This document shows, in pieces, positions 35,132-48,275 of a DNA stretch of 64,000 nt. The stretch is taken from positions 57,951-121,950 of the forward strand of contig CAJNOP010000346.1 in the NCBI GenBank assembly GCA_905250075.1, read 5' to 3'. The position numbers and the translations under genes were made by a program. Numbering within the stretch: the first letter of the stretch is position 1; every line of letters begins with the position of its first letter. Origin of the DNA: Rotaria sp. Silwood1. Taxonomy: Eukaryota > Rotifera > Eurotatoria > Philodinida > Philodinidae. A model generated the notes under the pieces. The model was not told the origin of the DNA and searched no databases. It saw only the letters and a program-made list of their open reading frames with translations.

Positions 35132-36859
35132 TTTCGTTCAAAGTACCTTTTTTGGTTCGGTATCGTACCATTTTTTTTCAGTGTACTATAGCTAAAATGA
35201 AGTACCTTGTTCTTCGTGTAGAGTTGCACAACGTCCTTCATCAGAAATCGTGGACCTTGCAAAAATCTGAAAGAAAGAAATTTCCGTCTGAAATTTCGCC
35301 CTTAATCGGTTTATGTGATCCTTAAATTGCCCTGAAATTTCCAGTCAAAACGGATACTTTGTTGTTGAGACATTGGTCGCAGAAAAAAATCGGCAACATT
35401 TTGCAAAAAAAACCACAAAATCCGGCTTCCCTTCAACATGTCGTATTTCCAAAAAAAAACAACAGTTGTTGCTGAAATTTTCAGGGCAATCTAAATAGTG
35501 TATCAGCTGTTTATGAGCAAAATTTCAAATAAAAATCCCTTTGTTTTGATTTTTCTTGAGGCAGAATATTTCATAGAAGGAACATTGTCAATATGCTAGT
35601 GTCCTGCGTTAATGGAATGGTTTAAAATTTACGAGATGATTTCATCTGATACCTTAACACTATGTTTAACAATATCTCTTTAAAAAAACAAAGCTGCACG
35701 TCGCTTATATGAATAAAAAAAACTTCAGAAAAGAAAAATGACGCTAAAAAAAATTTGAGTCGTAAAAGATTCACTGTTCAGTTTAAGAGTCACTTGAGAA
35801 TTATATTTTCATCTCTGCATGATCACTAAGGTTATGTCAGTTCAGAAAAATTATGGTTTTTGCATATAAGCTCTTGTAGTGGAATTGATTGATATTATTC
35901 TAATGTCCCTTGGAAGGGACATTGGGCTTATAAGGGTTAATTAATTCTTTCCTGATCTTTTTGATACATAAGCATTAGTCCTAATCTATTATTCGTCGAA
36001 TCGTCCACTTTAATACATCAGTATTTATCATATGACTGTCACTTATTCTTGATACTCCATCGATTTAAATATATATTCTTAACTGTTAACCGTATATAGT
36101 CTACTTCTGCTTGTTATCGATCTTAATCATTTATACCCAAAACAAGAGCTTTTCGCGAAACTCGAACGCAAAATTCTAATTTTTTCAGGTTTTTTTTAGA
36201 TTTCTCATGTTTACGAATCGTGCAGTTGATACTAAGTTAATCTTTGGCAATCAAAGTAGAGTTGGAACTGCTAGACTAACTGTTAAAAATTGAGATTGCG
36301 CAATTATGAGAGCAATTGTTTAAAATCGAGTAAAATGAATATGTGGATGTGGTTCTTCTGTATATCCATACGCTGTTTTCATCAAAAATCTGAAAATCGT
36401 TAAAACTGTTTGATTAATTGTCAAAAACTCGTTAAAATAGTGTTAGCTCTAATAACTCCCAGCGTTGAAACATAAAAAAGCGTTAACAAAATAAAAATCT
36501 TGAACTATTTTAATGCGTTTTTGGCGACTTATCAAACATTTTTAATAGTTCACATATTAAGATTTTCAAACGCCGTTTTGGCCTTTCGCGTGTCTGGCTG
36601 GGCTGCTCAGTCCTTAAGAGAGACCTACTGTGATTTGACCCAGTATTGAAAAAATCCTGTATACGCCATTAGTGATGCGTGAGAGTGTAGGGCGTGGAAT
36701 ACACCTTTAGTCGGTGCATAGTCGATATATTTATTAAATATTTAGTCTCGGAATCAGCCTTACTTTATTTCCATTTAAAAAACAGTAATCTGTTGTAGAA
36801 AATCGATACCAAATGGCCTCAGCTGCTGCTGTTTTGCCTCTTACAATTTTCGGAAATGT
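35132..36859. other. Intergenic, nothing recognised
   Basis: No credible gene. A perfect 9-bp-stem hairpin (ATGTCCCTT GG AAGGGACAT) lies at 35903-35922. A minus-strand ORF at 36734-37012 overlaps the pseudogene below in antisense and is a shadow. Confidence 0.35.
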
Positions 36860-38833
36860 GATGATAATCTCGAGACAGTTTAACTGCTTTGGCTGGATAG
36901 CGATGCAAACAGGAACGAAGACTGATGCAATATTCAAAAAGAGCTGCGTACCATTATTAATCATCTCCAGATATTTGAAAATATGTATGAATGTCAACGA
37001 TACATCGAACAAGTGTCCAAAGAAAATCGAGTGATACTGATTGTCAGTGGCAAATTAGGATCTGACGTAGTGCCTCGTATTCATCAGTTTCAACAAGTCT
37101 CATCAATTTATATCTACAGCAGGAACAAAACAGAATAAGAACAATTGGTCAAACAATTCACAGAGGTAGTTTGTGGTGATAATATATTTGCATAGTGATT
37201 GTTGCCTTTATAGATCAAGGCTATTGTTGCTCGACTCGATGACCTCATTTCTCGAATTATGCCAGATCAGAAAAGTCGACAAAAATTGGAAGAACCACTT
37301 GGAGTCAACGTTCTCACTAAGAGAGGAGGTGATGGCCAATTCGTTCATTCTGAACAACTTATGGATGTTCTTCTTAGAATGAGAGCCAGAAGAACGAATA
37401 AAACAGAATTCCATTCTCTATGAACCTAAGAGTACAAAGACAACAACCATCAATTGCTTCTACAAGAATACCTAGAATCATATTCAAGCGATAGAGCATT
37501 ATTGTGGTATACCCGTGCTTCATTTCTGTACAGAATGCTGAACAAAGCATTGCGCGTACAAAACATTAATGTGCTATTTCTTTTTCGCTCTTTCATTCGT
37601 CATATTCTTCGACAATTAAAACTCTACCAATGTCAATTGCCAACTAGAGTATATCATGGTCAGTTGATGTACATTGATGAGCTAGATACCCTGAGGTACT
37701 CAATTGGTGAGCTTGTTCTCATAAATTCGTTTTTATCGACTAGTAAAGATCGTCAAGTAGCATGTACCTTCTTGGGTAGTCAAGCACCGATGGATGATCT
37801 GCGGTGAGTGTTATTCGAGATCGATGCCGATCATCGTGTTCTCAGAAGCGACACTGTGAAGCCATTCGCTGATATAACTATATATAGTCAATACGCAGGC
37901 GAGTCAGAAGTGCTCTTCATGCTATGTTCTATCTTTCGTCTTACTGATATCCAATGTGATACCGATGGAGTGTGGATAATTCAAATGACTTTTTATGGTG
38001 ATGATAAGAAAGAGTTAAAACAACTTTTGGAACACATGAAGAGGCGAAGAACATCAGATATTCGTACATTAGGTGATGTATTGAAAGACATGGGTAAATT
38101 TGACTTAGCTGAAAAATACTTTGCGCATGCACTCAACAAATTGCCTTGAAAAGATTCTTCACCCGATTTTTTTGTATTTCTAATTATCGGTAGTAGCCGA
38201 AAGCAAAAATGATAATGTCACGAGTCTGTAATTTATGGATAAAGCAATCGAAAATTTTATACAAGCTAATGCAACGGATCATTCTAGAATCGGACAATTG
38301 CGCAATCTAATTGGCGAAACTCATCGACTGAAAGGCGATTACAACGAAGCACTTAAATCATACATTACAGCATTGTCATTTTTTGGGCAACCAAATGCAA
38401 AAAATCATGCCAAAATAACCATGATCTATTGCAACATTAGCGCTACCTATTAAGCACAAGAAAAATATTCGGAGGTACTTGACTTTGAGAAAAAATGCCT
38501 TTCTGTTGTGCAGCAATATCTACCTAGCAATCATCGTGATTTGGGTTCGTTGTATGCAATATAGGTGTTATTCATCGTTGTTTGGGTCATTACGATCTTC
38601 CACTGAAAAATTTAAATGAATCGCTTAAAATTCGATTGAAATCACTACCTCCTTATCATCCGAAAATTAGAATTAGTTACCAACAAATAGGTCTTGTATA
38701 CGAGAAAATAAATGAATTGCAACAAGCTCGAACATATTTATACAAGGTATTAGCTAAATACTGTCATGAACTGTCACTGCACCATCGCGACGCTGCCAAC
38801 TGTGAAAAAGATAACGCGTGCAAGCAAGCCTAG
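36860..38833 (+). pseudogene. ADP-ribosyltransferase-TPR protein, heavily disrupted
   Basis: Reading past interruptions gives, in order, the N-terminal region usual for rotifer mono-ADP-ribosyltransferase/TPR proteins (QKELRTIINHLQIFENMYEC...VILIVSGKLGSDVVPRIH), a 47-50 bp intron near 37168-37215, the ART fold, and kinesin-light-chain-type TPRs. ART hallmarks are visible: RVYHGQ, the NSFLSTS strand and the ESEVLF segment with the E-x-E pair of arginine-specific enzymes. It is dead: in-frame stops occur around 36880 and 36910, and at 37136 (TAA), 37421 (TGA), 37427 (TAA), 37805 (TGA, inside the ART domain), 38147 (TGA) and 38451 (TAA), plus a 1-nt deletion near 38560. Family function would be transfer of ADP-ribose from NAD to protein arginine. 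Several TPR units are also missing. Confidence 0.8.
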
Positions 38834-38934
38834 AATACTTGTTTGCATTCTATTAGTTGATAATTTTTAATGTTGCTAAGATGAGATCATGTATCGTACC
38901 AAACTGAAATAAATCAAAACATAAATGGTTGATT

Positions 38935-39228
38935 TTATACAGACAATGACCAGATGCCTTTTTGTGTTGTAGGTACGAAAGAAACAGTTTCTTGATTGCT
39001 TTTATTTATGTTTTTGTGGATAATAGTTTCAGTCTTTTCCATTCTTGAAAAAACACCGATTTTTAAAAATCCCAAACACCATTTTTTGAATAACTTTTGA
39101 TCATTCCAAGTTATGCAGTTCAGCCTTTCATTATTAAATAGAGTAATCTTAGCAGGTCTGTCTTTATGAGACTCATTAGTGGCAAACAAGCTTCCGGTTG
39201 GAAGATCCGTAATTAATATATGTTTCAT
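38935..39228 (-). CDS. Unrecognised 97-residue ORF, part of an inverted duplication
   Basis: The frame encodes a hydrophilic protein (MKHILITDLPTGSLFATNES...ITWNDQKLFKKWCLGF) that I cannot place. The middle third is repeated in inverted orientation at about 39430-39570, where the same reading (AWNDQKLFNK) ends in a stop. Conservation of the peptide in two copies hints at coding origin, but the second copy is broken and the first may also be a fragment. Confidence 0.35.
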   Translation of the reverse strand: MKHILITDLPTGSLFATNESHKDRPAKITLFNNERLNCITWNDQKLFKKWCLGFLKIGVFSRMEKTETIIHKNINKSNQETVSFVPTTQKGIWSLSV

Positions 39229-39429
39229 TGTTCATTTTTGTGAGTTTTCATAGAACATTAGACTCAAATTGCACCAAAATGTGATCGGAAGCATTCTGTA
39301 TACGTGATAAAATTTTCAGTTCATTGTATCATCGTCTCAACTACGATGATTCTTTCAAATCTTAAGATTTCAACGCAAATACAGAATCCTTCAGATTATA
39401 TTTTAGTGTGATATCAATTACAGACCTTC

Positions 39430-39575
39430 GATAAAAAAAGCTTCTTTGAGACTGGTGAATCTCATACAGATAGACGTCCCCAAGGTTGTTCTATCTAACG
39501 GTGAAAGACCGAATCCGATAGCTTGGAATGATCAAAAGTTATTCAATAAATAGTGTTTGGCATTGTAAAAAAAAC
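39430..39575 (+). pseudogene. Broken inverted copy of the 38.9-39.2 kb ORF
   Basis: Reads VLSNGERPNPIAWNDQKLFN followed by a TAG, matching the opposite-strand ORF 200-500 bp away. About 130 bp align with roughly three-quarters identity by eye. Confidence 0.5.
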
Positions 39576-40604
39576 TCAATATTAGTGGCATAGCAACTGT
39601 GTGAGACCCAACGGGATGTGGGTGTAATTCAACCAAATAGAACCGTATTTAGAATCGAAATCATGTGTCATTTACCAGTCTCATGCATTGGAACCATATT
39701 GATGTAATTCAAACAATAACCGAACGTGAAAACTTGAAAATTATTCCGAATGTTTTGAAAACCATTCACTCACATCTCAACAGAGTACAGATGTGAGTAT
39801 GATGCATGGGTGGAAAAATCCAATTTTATGAATATTTATTTCGAACTTATGCATCAAGGTCAACGAAGACTTGATATCGACTACCGCTATTCGTATTGGA
39901 TTTACATCGCCGCATGTTGCTTCGTTATCAAACGTATGGTTGTTGTGCAATACGATGGCTATGTTTCTCAGTTATGAAAGGAAAAAATTACCTCTATGTT
40001 CTAAGTGACTTCTAATGAAATCGACAATTTATCATTGTTTTTAGTGCGATTTTATGGTATAGGAATGGTACAAGCATCTTGGAACACCCTTCACGCACAT
40101 CAATTTTCAAATTCTTCACTTGCTTCAAGCCAGCTTAGACGACGATAGAAAAATATATTGTACTAAGCAAATGCTAAGAATAGTATTTTCGAGGGCATGG
40201 ATGTAGGCTGTATATTCTCCATACCCACGCCCACATTCTGCTGAAGATTAGTTCTTGAAAAATGGAGTTACTAGTCTATTAACGATCACTCAACCGCGAT
40301 ATAGAACAGTACCGGCTACATTAAAATAAGAACGAAACTGCTTCATTTGCTGTGTAATTTTGGCCAACTTTTTCAAAAAAATTATGTTTTTAGAATAGTA
40401 CGAATATCTTTTTTCTGATCAACAGCAAAACTCCCTATTCATTTTTGAGTGATACACTTGAAAGAGAAAAAGCTGTAATTAGAGCACAAAGACGTCAGAC
40501 AATGTTTTATCTCACAAAAGTTTCCACTAGATGCATAGAATTGAGAAGATATTAGAAGCGTAATCGCTCTAGATGTATTTAACAAAAATTCCAATCTTAT
40601 CATA
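39576..40604. other. Intergenic, nothing recognised
   Basis: No ORF of note. A CCCACGCCCACATTC motif near 40223 belongs to the G-rich/C-rich motif set. Confidence 0.35.
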
Positions 40605-43250
40605 TCATCCAATCATAGAAGTGAGTTGCTGAAGATCAGCAAGCTTAATGCCTTCGGGAACGAAGCCTCCATTGGGTGTAACGAGCTTGAATAGACAAGC
40701 ATCAGTAATGAACGTGGCTTGGCCGCTAATAGTAAAATCTTCTTCAACTTTGAGATATTTTCCATGTCGAAAGTTTTTGATGGCTACATATTCACTATCG
40801 ATTTGCTTCTCAAATGAAAAAATTTCCCAAGCATCAATGACAACACCTTTGACTTTGAGTGTGTCCTGCATGGTCAAATGCTTGTTGATTTCTGAATTTC
40901 GCACTGTGTGCCCCTGAATTCGAGGAGCCCAACCGAGACCCCACACTTGACGATAGGTAAGATTGATTGCGGAACCATTGGCAAACACTCGCTCAGTGTC
41001 AGGATCAAAGGTTAGATAACCACCGGTGATTTTCGACTGAATATGGAACGTTCCTTCATTGTTCATGCTACTAGGTTCGGCTCCTTGCGAACACATGACG
41101 GCATTTGAATAAGTAATTGGATTACATCCAGGTAAACGATCAATGGGTTCGATCATTCCAATATTCTCAGTCAACGGAATCGGCCTGGCTAGTTCACAAT
41201 CGTCATCGACTCGCGTCTTGACAAAGGGTTTCAATGGTAAACATTTTTGAGGCTTGTTTCCATTATCGGTGTTCTCTGCATTGCATGAATCATCGGCAAT
41301 CACTGATTTGACTACGTCCGTATCCCATCCATTTACCTGCAAGATAAATACTGTTCCATAGATTCTGTGTCCGATACTAGGATCGATTTTACAATGAAGA
41401 AAAAAGGCAACTATCATTAGCTAAGGAATAATTCAATATCATGCAACGTTTTTTCAGCTTTTTTGAAGTACAATAGGCGAATAATGGATCTTCACATAAG
41501 GATCAAGTAAGAAATTATATATAAGTGAAGGACTTACAAAGTCTCCGTGGAAACCGTAGCCTGTTGGATCTCCATTGGACAGAACAAATGGCTGTATGCC
41601 TTGTCCATGTGGAAATTGATCTACTGAGTAGAATGCTTCATAAAAGATTCCAGGTAGACGAACAGGATGTGATGGCGGACAATCACCGCCGTTATAGTGG
41701 GATGGATATGCCATGTGACTGCGATGATCTGGTGAGTCCAGTGATTTATTGTTCCAGCACATGGGAAAGAATACCTGCATGCGAAAACCATTCTTACAAA
41801 AGTGTCGATCGGTTTGAAATCCATTTGTTTCAGGTGCAGGTGGCATGCCAAAATCCGTCAAACTGTTTTAAGTATTTAAATGAATGAAAGATAAAAAATA
41901 GGCCTCTATGAATAATATCTTCCACATTCAAATATGCTCTTAAGGATTGTCCTCATGGTTAATGATATCAGAGTTTGTAAATGTTTCCATCATCTTTAGA
42001 AACTCACTGAATTCTCTAGAATGTATCAACACATATTCCACCTTTTCAAAGCTCTGGCAAATAGACACAAATCATATGAATTGCAAGTAAGTAAGGGCAA
42101 AAAAATGTTCGAGAATGATTCAAGTCTAAGTTTCAAATGTAAATATTCAAATCGAAAAACAACTTCTCAGATGCTTAGTCAACTCACCAAACGAACGAGA
42201 TGGCATGATGTTCGATAATCGATTGGTTGAAGTTTCGTCGCATGGGATCACCGGCAATCATGCGAAGACCTTTGGGAAACGGTTGCCAATTTGGATTGGC
42301 ATGTTGTGGACCTCCATTGATACCAGTGCGAGCAATGTAATACACTGTGAGACCACCGTTAGGTACGAGCGAGAATGTTCCATTAGGCCAACGATAGTAT
42401 CTAATATGATTAAAATACTATGTTATTTAAGTCTCTTTCTACGAATACTTCTGTGAAAGACAGTCTTCAAGTAGTTCAGGATAGATTTTCTCTCGACAAT
42501 TACAATGAATTCCGATCATATTTTTAATTACTCACATCTACATTTCCTTCTATTGGATACCGAGCAAGAATCAAGGAGCATTCGTATCAACTCAATGATC
42601 ACAAAAGTTCCCAAGTTTATCATGAAATATGCGAAACATAGCTCTTCACAAATCAAGTTGTTTGTCACACATTACTAGACACCAAATACAATTTTGGTTG
42701 ACACACAAGATAAGTGCAAAGATGATAATATAGAACATTTTTTTTTCCTGTGATGAGTTCATTGATTCTCGAAGACAGATAGTGCTTGGTGAAAAAAAGT
42801 GAGGCTATCGACCCAACAAGAATGCTTTCAAATTACATCAATATTTTGGACACAAAAATAACTTCAGTTGATTTGACTTACAAATCCGGATGCCAATAGT
42901 TGCTATTGTCTACAGTATGAATTGAACAGGTCGTACAACTAGCCGACTTTGTGACTTCATACAATTCGAGTTCTGACTGATCTTTCACTCCAGCACTAAA
43001 ATGATTCCCGCCCATCACCTTGTGCACATGTCCGGAGATAGTACCAGGAGTAACAATCGAATCAACACGACCTCGATAGAGTGGTACACCACTGCAGAAT
43101 ACTTTCCACAATGGATAGGTTTTAGCTTGACCTAATCATCAATAGTTAAACTAAATTCGTTTAAGTTCTATTCAATCATCATTACTTACTGTGATTGATC
43201 AGAGAGATCATGCCCAAAAAGAGCAAGCACAATTGGATGCTGCCTACCAT
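40605..43250 (-). CDS. Secreted DUF1996-domain protein with C-terminal beta-trefoil-like region, five exons
   Basis: Exons 43190-43250, 42882-43131, 42188-42400, 41538-41862 and 40605-41336 join in consistent phases (1, 2, 2, 0) to 526 residues ending in TGA. Exon 1 is a signal peptide (MVGSIQLCLLFLGMIS). The DUF1996 core is clear: VDSIVTPGTISGHVHKVMGG, CTTC..DNSNYWHPDLYYRWPNGTF, a Cys-rich centre (MQVFFPMCWNNKSLDSPDHRSHMAYP) and GYGFHGDFVNGWD at its end. The last 150 residues (FHIQSKITGGYLTFDPDTER..., GKYLKVEEDFTISGQAT) resemble a fascin- or ricin-like beta-trefoil, which is tentative. DUF1996 is best known from fungal secreted proteins; its activity is not established. The gene looks intact. 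Introns are 58, 481, 325 and 201 bp, longer than in most neighbours. Fungal origin is likely from the domain's distribution. Confidence 0.88.
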
Positions 43251-46200
43251 TTCTATTTTGTCTTACTGTTTGAGCCGAGTGTTTTTCGATTGCGAATGTT
43301 GCGTATATATTGTTTTATCATACTAAGCCAGTGAAATAGAAAAAGGCATATTTAGTTCAGGTTTCGAATTTCACATATTTTGAAGATTGCTTTTGTTGCA
43401 TGTAACTTGATATTGATAAAAGTGCGCGTGGAAAGTAATGAAAAGTGCAGATTGATAGTCGACTTCCTAGATGAAATATACATTGAAAAGACGAAACCTA
43501 TTAGAGTTTCGAGTATTTGGAGTTATCACTCGCTTGTTGTGACGGGTAACTAATTATAATCATTTTTCTTGAGAAAATCAACTGAAATAAAAGGAAATGT
43601 GAAAAATCGAAATTTGAATCAAGTATTTGTTTCGCTTTGTTAAACCCACATGCTAAATGTTTTTGAATCGAATTTGTTTCAACCTTGCGCCTATTTCCAT
43701 TGCTCGACCATTAGTAACTGTTCATCTTCAAGCTAAAGTCTAAACACTCGCAATAGTTTATTAGCACTTCAGAGTGTCCATCGATATATCATCAAGCCGA
43801 GAATAATTGATCATGAAAGTAATGTTCCATAAAAGCACTCACCTACACCCACATCTTTATTGAATATGCAAGAAAGACATACTAGAAATTAGTGTGTGCC
43901 TAAAAGTCTTTCCGATAGTAACAGTCAAAGACATACACTACGAATGGACTATTCATGTTCGAATGGTCTTCACTTCATATGTATGACGTTCACCAAACAG
44001 TTCAGTTCATTTGTGTGCCGATTAATGTTGAAAAATATGTAAGTGTGGTCAGATGTGAACTTGAAATATCACTTTCATGAAACCAACATGTGTACTAAAA
44101 CCTACATCCACATCCTACAGCCACAGCCACAGCCATAGCTCCACCCATACCCACAAGAGTATTGAGAGAGCAACCAGCCTGCATGTTTCTAATTTCGAAC
44201 ATTGTCGTATTAGATGCTTGTTCATTTCAGGTCAACTGACTTGCTTTAGTGTGTTTCTCAAACATGACAGTATTCGAAAGAACTAGAGTATGCGTATGAG
44301 TATGTTCGTGGGTTCCTTCAAAGAGAACAAGCTCAGTCTGTACCTACACTCACACCCAGCACACCTTCAATGGACGTTGGTCTACTTCTGTTTAAGCAGA
44401 TGTGAAAAATAAATTGTTGGAAAGAAGAAAACGATTGTATTGTTCAAAGGAAAAGTAATTACAACTGAATACTTATGAATTGCAATGACAAGAAACGAAA
44501 AACCTCCAAAAAACATGCACCTTCGTAAAATGAGTACTTTTGGTTAGTTTCGATGGCACCCGTATTGGAGAGACTTTACTGCATTTCATAATGGAATGCT
44601 CACAGAGATTTTTCATTTGCACAGTAAAATTCTAATCATAGTCAGGCGAACACTTAGTGTAATCGGGTGATGTTATTCATTTGATAAATCATTATTCTAT
44701 GTGTTGATATATCTATATAATATATCTGCATATCAGATTGCAACACTACCGTCTTCATTTTTTATGTCAACATTATTCATATTCATGTGTTCTTATCTTT
44801 ATTTATATGTGTCTCTGCTTTTCTCTGACAACAGATCTCTCTTTTCTTCTTCCCATGGCCCATAGACTGTGTCATTAGTAGTGTTGAAGTGAAAAGTGTG
44901 TATATCTCTTCTTTATTATAACTAAATGGACTAATCTTTTTGAACACAGATGTGTGTTCAAAGTTATACTAGTCAAACAAACATAAGCAAATACTACGTG
45001 AGCCATAGTCAGTGGTTTCAAGAAAAAACTAAGATTTTACGGGTCTCTAAAAGAAATTTAAACGTACATGATACTGTAAATTATAAAGCATTAGATATTA
45101 GAGAAAACGAATTTAACTGAAAACATTTACCGATAATTGGTAAAATAATTTGGTTTTTTTGAAGAGACTTGAAAATAACTTGCTTCAGTCGTTGCAAGCG
45201 ATTTTCGATTTAAAGATAAAAAAAGTAGTGGTGTAATTACACAGGACAAAAGGCTAATATCATAGAAGGAGAAACATAGAAAAGAATATTCATAGGTACT
45301 ATTATACATTTCCAAAAGAGGCGATCAGTGTCAGTGAAATAATTCAGGACTTAATGAAGCTCAAGATTTGTGACATTTTACATTCAAGAGGACAATATGT
45401 TGACACTGTTAGAAAGAACCTACAGCTATTAATAACTTCCATTCGATAAAGGTGGAAACTCCCCACGTAATATAAGATCCGATCAGGCTAAGTGATTGTC
45501 CGATCATACTAGCAGTGTCAGTCGTATACTGCAGTTCCTTTCAATTTCGGCCGCTCGTACGATGAAAATAGTCAGATTTACAAGATAACTAATTATAATT
45601 TCGTATAGAAAGCAAAAGGCATAAATTGCCGATTGTCTCACTCTTTTACAGTGTAATCAGAAGAAGAGAAGTTTAACAAAGAGTATATCCCCTACTAGTA
45701 TCAATTTTAAGAAATTTTCATGTTAAACTACTATTTCAGTTTCTAAGCTCATAGGAGAGCATAAGGATAAATGTCTCCATTGAATTCCCTCAATCTTTCA
45801 TAGATTCAAGAAACTTATTATATCTGAATCAATGTGGAGCCAGCTTTAGGCACTTAACTTTCTTAAATGAGCTATCGCTGTTTGTGCATATCCAATAGTA
45901 TTCCGAATACTTCAATGGCTCGACATCCAATGAAGATCTGTAACACATCCTCAGATTTTAAGTAAGCAAGATTGTCACTGGAAACTTGAAAGCGCCTTTC
46001 CCACTTTGTGGAAGTTTTGGAAAACGAGTGATTGAAGTTTCATGAACCTTTTAGGGTAGATAGGTCTCTTGTACAATAAAAGTCATGATATCATGATGGA
46101 AAAACTCGAGACTGAAAACTTCAAAATTTTAGGATCTGAATATGGAGCACTCATAAAATAATTGCAACATTGGTGAACGATCGAAATTTTTCAACATTGA

Positions 46201-46474
46201 AGTTCTTGAGACAAATTTAGACTGAAGTCACGTATTATAAGACATTCTCTAATTGAGCATCCCATCGAAAAATTTGGTTAGCAACTTCATTGTAGAACAC
46301 ACTGAGTCATTTAATGAGAGAGGTTTCAAACATATGCGTGCAACAACTTGTATACTTTAATTTGGAACCACAAGAATCCGAAAATATAAACTACGGAAAA
46401 CTCGATTTTTGGTCAAAAAGCTCTACATAAAAGATAGTAAATTTTAATTTTGACGTGTAATTTTTGCTAATAAT
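43251..46474. other. Intergenic, nothing recognised except C-rich motifs
   Basis: Short unrelated ORFs. C-rich motif clusters lie at 43842-43860 (CACCTACACCCACATC), 44098-44155 (a run of CCACAGCCACAGCCATAGC-type units) and 44341-44362. Confidence 0.35.
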
Positions 46475-46691
46475 ATGTTACTTTCCACTCTTTATTACAG
46501 AAAGATCTGCACGAGCCAATATAATAAAAAGCTCTATCTTGTTTTGCGAGCTCATAAAATGTCACAGTCTTTCCTGAAGCTCATTGTAATGGTTTATGTA
46601 ACGTTTGCTGACTTGTTTTTATTGTACAAAAGAACTTTGAACATCCAACTATCGCTGAAATGCTTGTCACTTTGGTCTAAAAGATGTCGAT

Positions 46692-46935
46692 ACCCATTTT
46701 GTTTAAATGTGAAGTTGCGCAGTACATATCTTGTACAACTCAAGTTTTTGTAAATTATCGAATTACAAATACATCTTATACATATCTAGAGAAATATTCC
46801 ACAGACATCCGGGCAACGATGCAACGTATAAAACGATTGTTTACTTTTTGGAAACGGATTCCAACCAAGAATGATTCAGAAGACACTGACGATGAGTCTG
46901 ATTTCGAGCTGTCTGGTTCAGTAAGTGACAATTGA
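46692..46935 (+). CDS. Unrecognised short exon with acidic tail
   Basis: The frame from about 46684 encodes MSIPILFKCEVAQYISCTTQ... and ends with a basic then acidic stretch (RLFTFWKRIPTKNDSEDTDDESDFELSGS), followed by a good donor TTCA|GTAAGTG at about 46920. Acceptor-like TTTCAG sites lie at about 47218 and 47457. It may be an exon of an unknown gene, or an upstream exon of the macrodomain gene on the same strand. No family is recognised. Confidence 0.3.
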
Positions 46936-48270
46936 TATTTTTTCTTCAACGAGTTTGCAGTTAGTATTGATATTTTCGGGTTTCATACAACTTAATCTTA
47001 TGGATTAATGTTTTGACACTCGAACATTGTGGCAGCTTTTCCTTGCACTCATTCTCCCATATTTGGCATAATACACTGACATACTCAATCATAATCATAA
47101 ATTATGGCTGTTCAGAGAGCATCATATGCTTTGGTTCATCTTGCGAGCAATAGAATGTTTAAAAAAAACATTAAACATTGCAATTCGAACAACGTTATTC
47201 TAACGTACATTTCAGCTCGATGGTTTGTACTTGGAAGGTACAAACAAGCAAAACTTGAGGATCATGCTACCTTTTGGATCTTTTATATCTATGCTGTAGA
47301 TAGTTAGATGTTCTCTTCATACACTCACTAATCACTACTGCTAAAGGAACTAAAGCGTTTAGATTTATGTAGCCAAAACTATAGCATCTTACCACAAAAC
47401 GGAAATGCATTAAGGCTCGAATAAAATTATTTCAACGTTAATTTCAGCTCAAGCAGCTATGACGGAAGAAAACGAACCGAAGAAATCTTCATAGCGACCT
47501 AATTCTTTGAGTTAGAAATAGGAGGAAGGGTCTTCTTGATGAATCTTGAGAACATGCTAAGAATCGTTGGACATATATCCAAGTTTCAAACACGAGACAC
47601 GATGAAGTACCTTCACAACGATATGATGATTCATTTTATTGTTACTATTACGGGTCGCAATGTCGAAAGAGAAACTTTCCCAAGTTTTAATGACAGTTTG
47701 CTATAGAGTTAATCAACCGTACAAAGCGAAAGAAACATCGACTGCTTGGCTTCAGAATAACAAATCGATCGAAAATCTATAAGATTCCTTAACAATTTTG
47801 TAGTCTGCATTCATTAGTTCAGAATTTTATGGGCTTAAAATCCATAGTCAGATGTCAAAATTTCTGTCACAGTTTTCAGAAAGAAGGCTTTAGTTCGATG
47901 TATTCCTTTTATACTTCAATACATATTCCCAATTGTGTTTCACAGAATATGAACAAATGTGATGATTTATGAAGTTTTGATTACAATAAAAAATGGATAA
48001 ACATTTCGAAATTCTCTATCATTGAATCCGCGTCTTACAACTATTAAAGCAGTGGGATATGAAAAAAATACAGATGAATCTGAAATTAATAGAAAAATTG
48101 AATAATGTTAACAAACTGTTCATTGACAAGATAAAAATTTGCCTTCAACCTAATGCTACTGAACCAAACCAATCCGGTTCCCTCCAAGTCGGTAGTTGAC
48201 GTGAAAATCATTAATGAGCTAACACCGTCATTTTTTTTCTTGGCAAAGTGCTGCCAAACTGAGCTGAAGT
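46936..48270. other. Intergenic or intronic, nothing recognised
   Basis: No ORF with recognisable content. The minus-strand ORF at 48086-48358 is antisense to the first macrodomain exon and is probably a shadow. Confidence 0.3.
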
Positions 48271-48275
48271 ACAGT

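Noticed and set aside
41525-41887. 120-residue plus-strand ORF
   Set aside because: Antisense of DUF1996 exon 4, which has strong family motifs and splice sites.
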